Source: Ascidiaceihabitans sp. (GTDB taxonomy: Bacteria > Pseudomonadota > Alphaproteobacteria > Rhodobacterales > Rhodobacteraceae). From it: a stretch of 32,116 nucleotides of DNA. The position numbers were made by a program, and so were the translations under genes. Position 1 is the stretch's first letter. Every line of letters begins with the position of its first letter. The notes below the pieces were generated by a model. It was not told the origin of the DNA. It ran no database searches and worked only from the letters and a program-made list of their open reading frames with translations. The stretch lies in assembly GCA_023301665.1 (NCBI GenBank), contig JALZUL010000218.1, positions 1 through 32,116 of the forward strand, in the 5' to 3' direction. Positions 17,378-27,463 of the stretch are shown in pieces.

Positions 17378-18825
17378 CACAAGACACTCCACATACTCAG
17401 ACGCCTAAACGGGGTGTTTTGTTGCGCGTGCAAAATGGCGATGTCATTGGTTTTGACGAAACTGGCGTTCGTATTAATTTAGCTGACAGCGTGATCGCGG
17501 ATATCGAAAAGCGTTTGGATTTTTCGGGTGCCTCAAAACCTGTCGATGCAAGTGTCTTGGGTGATATAAATGCATGGGATGTACAGGCCGTCGATGGATG
17601 GTACGTGTTTCATGCTGACCTACCCGGTTCGCAAAATGTAGGTCACTACCGACGTCGGATAGAAGCCGATGGGGATGGTTTTCCAAGCATTATCGCAAAT
17701 CCAACAACGGCTCTGTTTGGGCTGTTGTCTTTGGGTGGCACGCGACGCGCGATGACATCGGATGAGCCTGTGCAATTCCCCTATCACGTCTTGAGCACGG
17801 GTGACGATATGGGGTCAGCGGGTCCTGCGGGAACTCAGCGGGTCGAAGAAAATGATGTGTTAGAGTGCTTGAATGAACATACGCGCGATAGCCTTGTCGC
17901 TGATGAGATTGTTGGGCGGCGGCAAAAACAGTATCGCGCGCTACCAGTCATATATGTGCGTAACGAGACCGACAGCTCTTCATCAATTGACCAATTGGCG
18001 ACCGGTGCCGCAATGGAGAATTTCCGTCAGACGACCGCAAACTTTTGCGCGGCGGCCGCGAGCTTGGGGCTGCCACCAAAGGTGTATGCCGTTGGTCTTG
18101 ATTTCACCCTTGAAGCGGTTGGCGACAATGGTGAGGCATGGTTGCAAGGCATGTACAAGATCATGCAAGACGTCACCGACCTTTTCGCCGATCATGGTTT
18201 GCGAAAGCCGCTTTTCATAGCCCCTTTTGAAGCGGGCACTCATGTCGTGTCGGATCATCCGGTCATGCGCGCGCAATGGGATTTATCATGGAATAAGGGG
18301 GGGCACGATTTTTTCTATTCTGCTCCTAGTTACATGTTTGCTCTGGATGACTTCGGACGAGCAACTGCGACAGCAAGGCAGCAGATGGCCGAAATGGATG
18401 CTTGCGCGATTGAAAGCTGCAACAGTGATCTTGATTGGTCCTGCCCCACGTTTTTGCTGGCAGAGCGCGAAGCAGACCGACGCATTATTCGGTGCCGCGC
18501 GCAATCTTTGAATGCGCTGGTAGTCGATGAAGCAGATCCGTTGAATGCTGGCAGCTCGTGTGGGTTCACGTTTGAAGGGTGCACAAACGATGTGGTTGTC
18601 GAGAGTGTCAAAGTCGCACCAGACGATGCAAACGATCTCCTTGTTACCTGCAATATCGCACCAGAAGGCGAAGACCTGAAATTGTTATATGCATGTGGGT
18701 GGGAACATTCGAATGATGGAATGCCTGCGAACCGTGGTGCCATTCATGATGAATGGGAATATCAAAGCAAAACAGGCGCGACCCTTTACAGATGGGCATT
18801 GCCAGCGGCATTGCCAGTTCATTGA
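17374..18825 (+). CDS. hypothetical protein, no family recognised; possibly esterase/SGNH-like
   Basis: 483-aa ORF starting MTQDTPHTQTPKRGVLLRVQNGDVIGFDE; no obvious signal peptide; coupled to the next gene by TGATG. Confidence 0.8.
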   Translation: MTQDTPHTQTPKRGVLLRVQNGDVIGFDETGVRINLADSVIADIEKRLDFSGASKPVDASVLGDINAWDVQAVDGWYVFHADLPGSQNVGHYRRRIEADGDGFPSIIANPTTALFGLLSLGGTRRAMTSDEPVQFPYHVLSTGDDMGSAGPAGTQRVEENDVLECLNEHTRDSLVADEIVGRRQKQYRALPVIYVRNETDSSSSIDQLATGAAMENFRQTTANFCAAAASLGLPPKVYAVGLDFTLEAVGDNGEAWLQGMYKIMQDVTDLFADHGLRKPLFIAPFEAGTHVVSDHPVMRAQWDLSWNKGGHDFFYSAPSYMFALDDFGRATATARQQMAEMDACAIESCNSDLDWSCPTFLLAEREADRRIIRCRAQSLNALVVDEADPLNAGSSCGFTFEGCTNDVVVESVKVAPDDANDLLVTCNIAPEGEDLKLLYACGWEHSNDGMPANRGAIHDEWEYQSKTGATLYRWALPAALPVH

Positions 18826-19610
18826 TGGAAATACCAGCGCCACATTTCGTCGATATCGAAGTGCCGAACGCGGTGCTTTTGGTCAGTGATAAACCCAGCT
18901 TGGAAACTGTGCACCCTAATGACAGTGGGGCCGTTTGGTATCGGGCAGATGAATCCTCTCTGCATCGTAACAGTAGCGGCGCAGTTCAGAAATGGTCACC
19001 GCAAAAGGCGCTGGGTGTAGAAGCCGTTCAGGCAAAGCCTAACGATGACAATTTGCGTTTGTCAGAAAAGGGCGGCCTTTGTTTTGAGCGGGAAGTGAAC
19101 GCTGGATTGGTTGTGAGCGATGCACTGGTCGATCCTACGAGCTTCAGTTGTGCGATCAGATATGCATCTGATTATGGCGATGCCCGCACGCTTTTGACGG
19201 TGAACCCCAATCAACACGATAGCTACCTGTTCCTGAGTGAGAAAGACGGGAAAATCAGCTGGCAAGATCAAAAGGGACAGTCTGAGGTTTTGATGCCTGC
19301 ACCCAAAGGTGGCGGGTGGATTATTGCGGGCTATGATGCAGGGGCGCTTTCCCTAACAATTGCGACTTTGGGGTCTGACGTTGTCCAGCCTGTATCCAGT
19401 GATACTTTGAAGTCTGAAATAGCCACAGATTTTCAGGGTGCAAGTGATGTGTTCTTTGGATGTCGTTCACATCGCAAGGGGATCACTAAAACGCTGGGGT
19501 CTTCACGCGTCATGGACGTATTATTGTGGATCGATCAAGATGTATGCTCCAGAGAAACAAAGCAAATAAATGCCGTTTTGCGTCACTGTGAGAATGAGGG
19601 CAGTCTTTAA
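18825..19610 (+). CDS. hypothetical protein with LamG/concanavalin-like appearance
   Basis: Start set at ATG 18825 (overlaps preceding TGA); VWYRADESSL...FSCAIRYASDYGDARTLLTVNP...VMDVLLWIDQDV resembles a beta-jelly-roll domain. Family call tentative. Confidence 0.6.
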   Translation: MEIPAPHFVDIEVPNAVLLVSDKPSLETVHPNDSGAVWYRADESSLHRNSSGAVQKWSPQKALGVEAVQAKPNDDNLRLSEKGGLCFEREVNAGLVVSDALVDPTSFSCAIRYASDYGDARTLLTVNPNQHDSYLFLSEKDGKISWQDQKGQSEVLMPAPKGGGWIIAGYDAGALSLTIATLGSDVVQPVSSDTLKSEIATDFQGASDVFFGCRSHRKGITKTLGSSRVMDVLLWIDQDVCSRETKQINAVLRHCENEGSL

Positions 19611-21904
19611 TGAGCTTTGATAAGATCACAGGAAAAAACGATAATATTTGTGTCATTTGGATCGATGACATGATTGATGTTTTCACGTGGCGCAACGCGT
19701 TTGGGCTGACGATTTCTACGCCAAACATTGATCGCTTTATGGGCGAGGGGGTGCGGTTCTCAAATGCGTATGCGACGGTCCCATTGTGCGCGCCGTGTCG
19801 CGCTGAGCTGGCAACAGGGCTTTCGCCATTTCGAACCGGCCTTGTAGACTTAAACCGTTTTTGGCGTGATATTTTGCCCCCGACAGCTGGGTGGCAGTTT
19901 GATCTGAGACGCGCAGGTTTTCGTACCTTTACCACTGGCAAAGTGGACAGCAATTACAAGCCAATGCCTGAAACCTACAAACGGGTTCTGTTTCACGAAG
20001 AGCCTGCGGCGAAAGACGCTGGTAAGCGTAATAACGTCAAAGATTACTTGGACAAAGGCCCAGGCATTTCTGGGGTTGGGTATCCAAATGATGATGGGTC
20101 CCAAGATCGTAAATTCTACGACTATCAAGTTGCGCAAAACGCGATTGATTATCTAGATAAAGCGGATCCAGCGCGGCGCCATTTGATTCAACTTGGCTTC
20201 AAGCACCCCCATTATAAGCTTCAGTGCCCCGACCGATTTTATCAAACCTATGACCCAGCCGAAATTGTGTGGCCAGAAACAGCCGCTGCCGAGGATTATT
20301 TTGGCCCTCAAGAAGGTATGGCTGTCTACGAGGCCGCTTATATCGCAAATGGGCCTTGGACCCCTGAAAAGGCGGGTGACCATGCATGGCGTGAAGTTGT
20401 ACGCGCTTATTTTGCTGCTATTTCTCACGTTGACCATGAAATCGGGCGGTTCATGGATGCGTTGCGCGCGTCGGAGCTCGCACAGAATACCAGTGTGATC
20501 TTATTGTCCGACAATGGGTTTAATCTAGGGACACACGACAGCTTTCACAAAATGAGCCAATGGGATAGCGCTGCGCATGTTCCTTTAGGGTTGTGGAATG
20601 CGCGCATTAAAGAACCAAAGGTGATCGACAGGCCGATTTCCCTGCATAATATCCCGAAGACAATTATGGATTTGGCTGGGTTACCTTACAGACCTGATTG
20701 GGTTTCTGGGCAAAGCCTGCTGCCGTTGGTGGATGATAGCTTTGGCAATTTCGACGAAACAAAGTCTCCGATTACATCCGTTTTTGGAACATTGTCGGTG
20801 CGGCCAGCGACCGGAGAGTTAAATCGATATCGCTACTTCCGTTACCCAAATGGAGAAGAGCATGTCTACGATCTGATCTCGGACCCTGGAGAGACAGAGA
20901 ATTTGCATGAAACCGCGCCGTTGAAAGAGCTGCGTCAGACCTTGATCGATAACGCACTTGATCTTGGGCTAGATTTGCGCGGGTTTGAAAAGCCAGAGCG
21001 TGGTGTGAACGCAATGATGTCGCTTGACGGAAGCGTGGTTCTTGCAGGCGGCAATGCAGATAACAACTATTGGGCTTACGGAGAAAACGCCGAAAAAATC
21101 CGCGAAGAAGAAGACGGCGGCACCGATACCTTGTGGTACATGGGCGGACCCGATGATTATGTGCTGCATGCCCCAGCTTACATCGAGAATATTCGCATCG
21201 CGACCGTTGTGTCGCGCAATGAGGATGACCCAAGCGAATCCAAGGAAATGGCGATTGTTGCACATCCGGATACGCCGATTAATTTCGAAACTTCAGAACG
21301 TGTCACGGTGAATGTTCAAGGAAGTCGGGGTGCTGACGTGATGGTAGGGCCGAAGTATGGGGGTGCCACCTTCCACGGTGGTGCCGGTAATGACATGCTA
21401 ATTGCTAAATCAGGACGCGGCAAAGACGTTCATTACTTTTATGGCGGTGCAGGCAATGACACGCTAATCGGCGGCAATGCACGCGATGTACTTGATGGTG
21501 GTACGGGCAATGATGTGATCCGCGGGGGTAAAGGGCGGAGCAAAATTTATGGTGGACCCGGAAACGACGATATTGCGGACGGACCAGGTGGCTCGGAAAT
21601 CCACACGGGTCCAGGGCGCAATATCGTGCGCTCTGATGGCGGGGATGACCGTATCTTTGTTGGCGGTGGCCACAATAAGATTACTGCGGGTCCCGGTAAA
21701 AGTTCGTTTATCCTAGAATACGGCGGCATCACTGAATTTGAGTATTGGGAAGATGGCTATACATTGGACCTCACAAAATGGCCGCAAGCTCCGCATATTG
21801 TTGCTGTGGACGATAAATATACTGACATCACATTGGGTGTGAGTGTCGTTCGTATCTATGGCAAACACCGGGAAAAAAATATAAAAGCGCAAATCAAACA
21901 ATAG
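19610..21904 (+). CDS. sulfatase with C-terminal RTX (hemolysin-type Ca-binding) repeats
   Basis: Sulfatase: VIWIDDMID, APYATVPLCAPCRAELATG region (CxPxR), FTTGKV, LLSDNGFNLGTHDSFHKMSQWD. RTX: GGAGNDTLIGGNARDVLDGGTGNDVIRGGKG...GGPGNDDIADG. Start overlaps preceding TAA (TAATG). Confidence 0.92.
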   Translation: MSFDKITGKNDNICVIWIDDMIDVFTWRNAFGLTISTPNIDRFMGEGVRFSNAYATVPLCAPCRAELATGLSPFRTGLVDLNRFWRDILPPTAGWQFDLRRAGFRTFTTGKVDSNYKPMPETYKRVLFHEEPAAKDAGKRNNVKDYLDKGPGISGVGYPNDDGSQDRKFYDYQVAQNAIDYLDKADPARRHLIQLGFKHPHYKLQCPDRFYQTYDPAEIVWPETAAAEDYFGPQEGMAVYEAAYIANGPWTPEKAGDHAWREVVRAYFAAISHVDHEIGRFMDALRASELAQNTSVILLSDNGFNLGTHDSFHKMSQWDSAAHVPLGLWNARIKEPKVIDRPISLHNIPKTIMDLAGLPYRPDWVSGQSLLPLVDDSFGNFDETKSPITSVFGTLSVRPATGELNRYRYFRYPNGEEHVYDLISDPGETENLHETAPLKELRQTLIDNALDLGLDLRGFEKPERGVNAMMSLDGSVVLAGGNADNNYWAYGENAEKIREEEDGGTDTLWYMGGPDDYVLHAPAYIENIRIATVVSRNEDDPSESKEMAIVAHPDTPINFETSERVTVNVQGSRGADVMVGPKYGGATFHGGAGNDMLIAKSGRGKDVHYFYGGAGNDTLIGGNARDVLDGGTGNDVIRGGKGRSKIYGGPGNDDIADGPGGSEIHTGPGRNIVRSDGGDDRIFVGGGHNKITAGPGKSSFILEYGGITEFEYWEDGYTLDLTKWPQAPHIVAVDDKYTDITLGVSVVRIYGKHREKNIKAQIKQ
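21355..21700 (+). repeat. RTX nonapeptide-repeat coding region
   Basis: Glycine/aspartate-rich repeats of GGxGxDxUx type in the sulfatase C-terminus. Confidence 0.85.
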
Positions 21905-21934
21905 CGCAATATACTGGATGTACGAGTTAACTAG

Positions 21935-23044
21935 ATGTTGAATTTTAATCCCGAAGCCTCACTCGCTGGTAATATACGCGTCGTTGAAGATGCTATCGTC
22001 GTTCCTTGGGGCGAGGGCTCGAAGAAAAAGATGGCACGGCCTGCGGGAGTTTTTACTGCTGAAGGTGAGTTTTGCGAAGATGCGATGACGTATCGTTCGG
22101 CCCATCGCCCGACGACAGTTGAACCGCATTTCCCGAAAGCCGATGAGGTGAAAACGACGTTAAAAGGGACGATACTTTTTGGAGGGCTGGCTTATGGTCA
22201 CTTCGGGCATGCGCTTTGTGAAAGTACCGCGCGTCTTTGGGCTCTCGATCACTTTCCTGGTCAAATAGATCAGATCCTCTTTCTTCCAAAGAAAAAACTG
22301 ACGTGGCCTGAGAGAAGCTTAACGCAGGTGCGCCCGTTGATCCGTAGTATGGGGGATTTGCCCCCGACGACTGCGATCAATGAGCCCACGCGGGTGGAAC
22401 GGCTTGTTATCGCGCCTCAAGGTTTCGGGGTGAATGATATGATCGGGGGCTCTCCAGAATTTCGCGACTTTACCAACAAAAGCTGGCGCGAAAGGGTTCA
22501 TGCTGACGGGCCGGAAAAGCTCTATATCTCACGCAGCGAAGTCTTTAGTAAACGTGGTCGTTTTCTTCTTGAGGAGCGGGTAGAGGATCATTTGCGCGAT
22601 GAGGGGTTCACAATCTTCCACCCTCAGCAGCACGATTTACAAAGTCAGCTAGAACATTACAAAGCCGCAAAGGTGATTGTATCGACAGACAACTCAGCGC
22701 TGCATTTGGCTGCTTTCGTGGCAGGCGCTGACACTAAGGTTGCGATTTTACTCAGGCGGCCAGGCAAAATCTATCTCGATTTTCAGGAGCAATTACGTCG
22801 ATTTGCGTCCATCGATCCAGTTATTAGCGATCAGTGTAAACGCTATTGGTTCCGAGAGGGGGAAGCTGTCCAATTGAACGAAGTCGTCTCATTGATTGAC
22901 TTCGAAAAGACCGGCAAGGGACTTTCAGATGCAGGCATTATTTCACGAAAAATTTGGGATAACCCAACCCCAAATGAAGTCGATCTGGCGCTTGAAGACT
23001 TTGAAGAACGCGGCGAAGTTCTGTTAGAGGAAGTGTTCGTCTGA
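21935..23044 (+). CDS. glycosyltransferase family 61-like protein
   Basis: FGGLAYGHFGHALCESTARLWAL, KLYISRSEV, GFTIFHPQQHDLQSQLEHYKAAKVIVSTDNSALHLAAFV. Confidence 0.85.
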   Translation: MLNFNPEASLAGNIRVVEDAIVVPWGEGSKKKMARPAGVFTAEGEFCEDAMTYRSAHRPTTVEPHFPKADEVKTTLKGTILFGGLAYGHFGHALCESTARLWALDHFPGQIDQILFLPKKKLTWPERSLTQVRPLIRSMGDLPPTTAINEPTRVERLVIAPQGFGVNDMIGGSPEFRDFTNKSWRERVHADGPEKLYISRSEVFSKRGRFLLEERVEDHLRDEGFTIFHPQQHDLQSQLEHYKAAKVIVSTDNSALHLAAFVAGADTKVAILLRRPGKIYLDFQEQLRRFASIDPVISDQCKRYWFREGEAVQLNEVVSLIDFEKTGKGLSDAGIISRKIWDNPTPNEVDLALEDFEERGEVLLEEVFV

Positions 23045-23227
23045 TCTGCTTATTTAAGAGTTTTTCTTGTGCTCATTTGGTCTGGGCCGAATGGATTTAC
23101 CAACTAAGGTCATATTCCTTGTCTTATTGGCTCGAATGTAGGGGATCAGCTACACGAGCGTCTTGACTTTCGAGGCGTTGAGCGGTGTATCTGCCCAAAG
23201 ATTTTCGCCCACAGAGGGGACCATAAA

Positions 23228-25003
23228 ATGCACGCTTATCGTAGCCATTCCTGCGCCGACCTTACTGCCGCCAACGTAGGCGATAATATTCGTCTTTCTG
23301 GGTGGGTTCATCGTGTCCGCGATCACGGTGGTATCTTGTTCATCGATTTGCGTGATCACTATGGCATCACTCAAGTTTTGTGCGACCCTGACAGCCCAGC
23401 GTTTGCCGATATGGAAAAGGTGCGCTCTGAATGGTGTATCCGTATCGACGGAACCGTAAAAGCGCGTGACGCTGATTTGGTGAATTCAAAGATCCCAACG
23501 GGTGAAATTGAAGTATTCGTGCGCGATCTCGAAGTTTTGGGTTCTTCGGCCGAGCTGCCATTGATGGTGTTTGGCGATCAAGAATATCCCGAAGAAACAC
23601 GTTTGAAATATCGTTATCTCGACCTGCGCCGCGAGAAGATGCAAAAGAACATGATTTTGCGGTCTGACGTTGTTAGCTCTATCCGCCAGCGGATGTGGGA
23701 CAAAAAGTTTAAAGAATTCCAAACGCCGATCATCACCGCTTCGTCTCCGGAGGGCGCGCGCGATTTCTTGGTACCTTCACGCCTACACCCGGGTAAGTTC
23801 TACGCTTTGCCGCAGGCACCGCAGCAGTTCAAACAGTTGCTGATGGTTTCTGGTTTTGACAAGTATTTCCAAATCGCACCGTGTTTCCGTGATGAAGACC
23901 CGCGCGCGGATCGCTCACCAACAGATTTCTACCAGCTCGACCTTGAGATGAGCTTTGTGACGCAACAAGATGTCTTTGATACAATCCAGCCTGTTTTGAC
24001 TGGCGTGTTCGAAGAGTTCGGCGGCGGCCGCAAAGTAGACCAAGAATGGGAGCAGATTTCTTATAAAGACGCGGCTCTTTGGTATGGCTCAGACAAACCT
24101 GACCTTCGCAATCCGATTAAAATGCAAGTGGTTTCCGAGCACTTTGAGGGTTCAGGGTTTGCGATTTTTGCGAAGCTTCTAGAACAAGAGGGCACGCAAA
24201 TCCGTGCCATTCCAGCGCCCAAAGGTGGCTCACGTAAATTCTGTGACCGCATGAATAAATTCGCCCAGCAAGAAGGTTTGCCAGGCATGGGCTACATCTT
24301 CTGGCGTGACCAAGGTGAAGGGCTTGAGGCTGCAGGGCCTTTGGCGAAGAACATTGGACCAGAACGTACCGAAGCAATTCGCCAACAGTTGGGCCTCGGC
24401 TTGGGCGACGCTGCATTCTTCTTGGGTGGCAAGCCAAAAGCCTTTGAAGCTGTCGCTGGCCGTGCTCGGAACGTGATCGGTGAAGAGCTTGGTTTGACCG
24501 ATATGGATCGCTTCGCCTTTGCTTGGGTCGTCGACTTCCCGATCTATGAAAAAGATGAAGAAACTGGCAAGATCGATTTCGAACACAACCCATTCTCTAT
24601 GCCACAAGGTGGAATGGAAGCACTTCAAGGCGACCCGCTCGAGGTATTGGGCTATCAATATGATCTCGCGTGCAACGGCTACGAGCTGGTGTCAGGAGCG
24701 ATCCGGAACCACCAGCCGGAAATCATGTTCAAAGCGTTCGAAATCGCGGGCTACGGTAAAGAAGAGGTCGAGAAACGTTTTGGTGGCATGGTGAATGCTT
24801 TCCAATATGGCGCGCCTCCCCACGGTGGCTGTGCTGCTGGGATTGACCGTATCGTGATGTTACTTGCTGAAGAAGCCAACATCCGCGAAGTGATCTTGTT
24901 CCCGATGAACCAAAAGGCCGAAGATTTGATGATGTCTGCACCATCAGAACCAATGAGCGACCAGCTTATGGAATTGGGGCTACGGGTCATTCCGCAAGAC
25001 TAA
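23228..25003 (+). CDS. aspS: aspartyl-tRNA synthetase
   Basis: [46 protein letters not shown]; class II motifs [10 protein letters not shown] and GIDRIVMLL. Confidence 0.98.
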   Translation: MHAYRSHSCADLTAANVGDNIRLSGWVHRVRDHGGILFIDLRDHYGITQVLCDPDSPAFADMEKVRSEWCIRIDGTVKARDADLVNSKIPTGEIEVFVRDLEVLGSSAELPLMVFGDQEYPEETRLKYRYLDLRREKMQKNMILRSDVVSSIRQRMWDKKFKEFQTPIITASSPEGARDFLVPSRLHPGKFYALPQAPQQFKQLLMVSGFDKYFQIAPCFRDEDPRADRSPTDFYQLDLEMSFVTQQDVFDTIQPVLTGVFEEFGGGRKVDQEWEQISYKDAALWYGSDKPDLRNPIKMQVVSEHFEGSGFAIFAKLLEQEGTQIRAIPAPKGGSRKFCDRMNKFAQQEGLPGMGYIFWRDQGEGLEAAGPLAKNIGPERTEAIRQQLGLGLGDAAFFLGGKPKAFEAVAGRARNVIGEELGLTDMDRFAFAWVVDFPIYEKDEETGKIDFEHNPFSMPQGGMEALQGDPLEVLGYQYDLACNGYELVSGAIRNHQPEIMFKAFEIAGYGKEEVEKRFGGMVNAFQYGAPPHGGCAAGIDRIVMLLAEEANIREVILFPMNQKAEDLMMSAPSEPMSDQLMELGLRVIPQD

Positions 25004-25027
25004 ATCTCTTGAAGGCGTATGAATTTG

Positions 25028-25060
25028 AGGCGGGTAGGTGAGAACCTAGCCGCCTTTTTT
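25028..25060 (+). terminator. Rho-independent terminator of aspS
   Basis: AGGCGGGTAGGT-GAGA-ACCTAGCCGCCT (12-bp stem, one mismatch) followed by a T run. Confidence 0.9.
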
Positions 25061-25150
25061 GATCTTTTTGAGTGGCGGAATGTTATGTTGCGCTTGCACG
25101 TTTCATCAAAGCAATTGGACAGTGGCGAAAAACTGCCTATGGTCTGAGCT

Positions 25151-25876
25151 ATGGTAAATTCTGTTCTCAGCACTGCACGTCTTGGTCCAATTGTAGAAAA
25201 TTGGCAGGTTCCAGTTTATCCTACTTTGGATACTCTTACCGGCCTGTATTGCCAGCTTGAACGCCTAAGCGCGGAGAAACATGCAGCACTATTGTTTCGC
25301 GCCTTTGAGGGGCATGATCATGTGTGGGATTACATGCCCTATGGGCCGTTTTCATCGTCGTCGCAGTACCACCGATGGGTTCGCGAAACCGAAGCAATGG
25401 ACGATACTGTTTTTTACGCGATCAAGAACCTAACGTCGGGGGCTTACGAAGGTGTCGCGAGTTTCTTAAGGGTTTCCCCGCAAGCAGGTTCAATCGAAGT
25501 GGGGCACATCAACTTTAGTCCTGCATTGCAGCGAACCCCTGCAGCAACCGAAGCGATGTACTTGATGATGCAATGGGCCTTTGATGCCGGTTATCGTCGC
25601 TATGAATGGAAGTGCAATGCGCTAAACTTACCATCACGCCGAGCCGCGCAACGTTTGGGGTTTAGCTACGAGGGTGTCTTTAGGCAAGCTGCGATTGTCA
25701 AAGGGCGCAATCGCGATACAGCTTGGTATGCTGCGATTGACAGTGAATGGCCTGCATTGAAAGAAGCGTTTAAGGCATGGTTAAGCCCTGCGAACTTTAA
25801 CACAGCAGGTCATCAGATCGACAGCTTGAGCAATCTTACAGGATTGGTTCGCCCCAATAATGATCCGGCACTCTAA
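25151..25876 (+). CDS. GNAT-family (RimJ/RimL-like) N-acetyltransferase
   Basis: GLYCQLERLSAEKHAALLF, GVASFLRVSPQAGSIEVGHINFSPALQRTPAATEAMYLMMQWAFDAGYRRYEWKCNALNLPSRRAAQRLGFSYEGVFRQA. Confidence 0.9.
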   Translation: MVNSVLSTARLGPIVENWQVPVYPTLDTLTGLYCQLERLSAEKHAALLFRAFEGHDHVWDYMPYGPFSSSSQYHRWVRETEAMDDTVFYAIKNLTSGAYEGVASFLRVSPQAGSIEVGHINFSPALQRTPAATEAMYLMMQWAFDAGYRRYEWKCNALNLPSRRAAQRLGFSYEGVFRQAAIVKGRNRDTAWYAAIDSEWPALKEAFKAWLSPANFNTAGHQIDSLSNLTGLVRPNNDPAL

Positions 25877-25882
25877 CGCGTG

Positions 25883-26608
25883 CTAAATTGCAATTCGTTC
25901 CGTTAACCGATCTTGGATCATGCCAACGATCCGTGCGCGTTCTGTTGACACGGGCTGACCTGCATCGCGTTTCGCCACAAGTGCCTCTGTCGCTTTAAGT
26001 AGCCCATGATCTTTCGCGCTGCGCGCGACGCCACCTAAAAATTGTGTGATATAGTCGAGTGTCCGGTCGTCATCGTTTTCTTCAAGCACATCGGCCACAT
26101 GGGCCATGTCATCCTGATAGGCAATCGGGTCAGGGTGAACGATCTCATCGGACAATGCCCTAAGGCCATTTGGTCTTCGTTCATCGGGAAGACCCGCTAG
26201 GATGGTTTCTTGAAAGATTGCTAAAGAGATAACTGGCTTGGCCAGAAAACCATCAGCGCCCGCTTTGAGAGCCATGTCTTGAGAATAAGGATCCCCCGAT
26301 GTGCCCAAGACGACTTGCGGACGTGGTGAGTTGTTTACGAGTTCTTCAATCAAGTCGACCCCGTTACCATCGGGGAGGCCTAGGTCAATAATTGCCACTG
26401 AAGGTCGGTAGACCTGCAAATGGCGTTTCGCAGACCGTAAGCTATCAGCTCGGCGGATACGGGCACCGCTACGCAGGCAGAGAAGTCGCATAGCTTCGCA
26501 AGCGAAACGGCTGTCTTCGATAACCAATACTGTTAGACCCAGCAACGGCCTATTGGCGGTTGGAGCCGGTAGGTTTGGTGCAAAAGGGTCGTTGGTGTCC
26601 ATAGTCAT
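25883..26608 (-). CDS. response-regulator receiver (REC) domain protein
   Basis: LTVLVIEDSRFACEAMRLLC, VAIIDLGLPDGNG, GADGFLAKPVI; no recognisable DNA-binding output domain. Confidence 0.85.
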   Translation of the reverse strand: MTMDTNDPFAPNLPAPTANRPLLGLTVLVIEDSRFACEAMRLLCLRSGARIRRADSLRSAKRHLQVYRPSVAIIDLGLPDGNGVDLIEELVNNSPRPQVVLGTSGDPYSQDMALKAGADGFLAKPVISLAIFQETILAGLPDERRPNGLRALSDEIVHPDPIAYQDDMAHVADVLEENDDDRTLDYITQFLGGVARSAKDHGLLKATEALVAKRDAGQPVSTERARIVGMIQDRLTERIAI

Positions 26609-26765
26609 GCCTCATCCGATCATCTTCGACTCACGAAGCTACGCAAGCTTGGCTAACAGCACGTTAACAAGAGGGCAGATTGATAGGGGTGCGGCGCTGC
26701 GTCTCTTGCCCTTGCTAGGCGAGAGACGCATAAGGTTAGGGCACGTTTCATGCAGGAGATAAACC

Positions 26766-27170
26766 ATGATTGGCAGACTGAACCACCTCGCGATCGCAGT
26801 CCCTGACCTTGAAGCGGCAGCAGATCAATATCGCAACGCATTAGGTGCCAAGGTTGGTGAGCCTCAGGATGAGCCAGATCATGGTGTCACGGTGATTTTT
26901 ATTGAGCTGCCAAATACGAAAATCGAATTGCTCTATCCTTTGGGTGAAAACAGCCCGATCGCTAGTTTCCTTGAAAAGAACCCTGCTGGCGGTATGCATC
27001 ATGTCTGCTACGAGGTTGATGACATCATTGCTGCGCGGGATCAGTTGCAAGAAACAGGCGCGCGGGTTTTGGGTTCAGGTGAGCCCAAAATAGGTGCGCA
27101 TGGGAAACCTGTGCTGTTCTTACATCCCAAAGATTTCCAGGGCTGTCTTGTCGAATTGGAGCAAGTCTAA
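26766..27170 (+). CDS. mce: methylmalonyl-CoA epimerase
   Basis: MIGRLNHLAIAVPDLEAAADQYRNALGAKV...GGMHHVCYEVDDI...GKPVLFLHPKDFQGCLVELEQV. Confidence 0.93.
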   Translation: MIGRLNHLAIAVPDLEAAADQYRNALGAKVGEPQDEPDHGVTVIFIELPNTKIELLYPLGENSPIASFLEKNPAGGMHHVCYEVDDIIAARDQLQETGARVLGSGEPKIGAHGKPVLFLHPKDFQGCLVELEQV

Positions 27171-27172
27171 TT

Positions 27173-27463
27173 ATGGGCATTACATCGGCACTCGTTCTGC
27201 TTGCAGTCATTTGGTGGATGACGTTTCTGATCGTCCTACCCTTCAAAGTAAAAACCCAAGGTGACTTGGGCGAGGTCGAACCAGGCACACATGCCGGTGC
27301 ACCTGAAGTTCACAATTTAGCAAAAAAAGCGATGATAACGACTGGGATTGCTTTGGTCGCGTGGGTGATCATTTCTGCAATAATTTTGTCAGGATGGATC
27401 AAGATTAGCGAGATTGAGTTCTTCAAGCTCGAGTCTGAGATAATCGATGATAGAGATGGGTAA
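27173..27463 (+). CDS. DUF1467-like small membrane protein
   Basis: ALVLLAVIWWMTFLIVLPFKVKTQGDLGEVEPGTHAGAP, second TM helix; directly follows mce. Confidence 0.8.
   Translation: MGITSALVLLAVIWWMTFLIVLPFKVKTQGDLGEVEPGTHAGAPEVHNLAKKAMITTGIALVAWVIISAIILSGWIKISEIEFFKLESEIIDDRDG

Noticed and set aside
21355-21700. short-period nucleotide repeats considered as CRISPR or minisatellite
   Set aside because: They encode RTX nonapeptides in frame with the sulfatase; no conserved repeat/spacer structure.
24117-24593. 158-aa minus-strand ORF inside aspS
   Set aside because: Antisense shadow of aspS.
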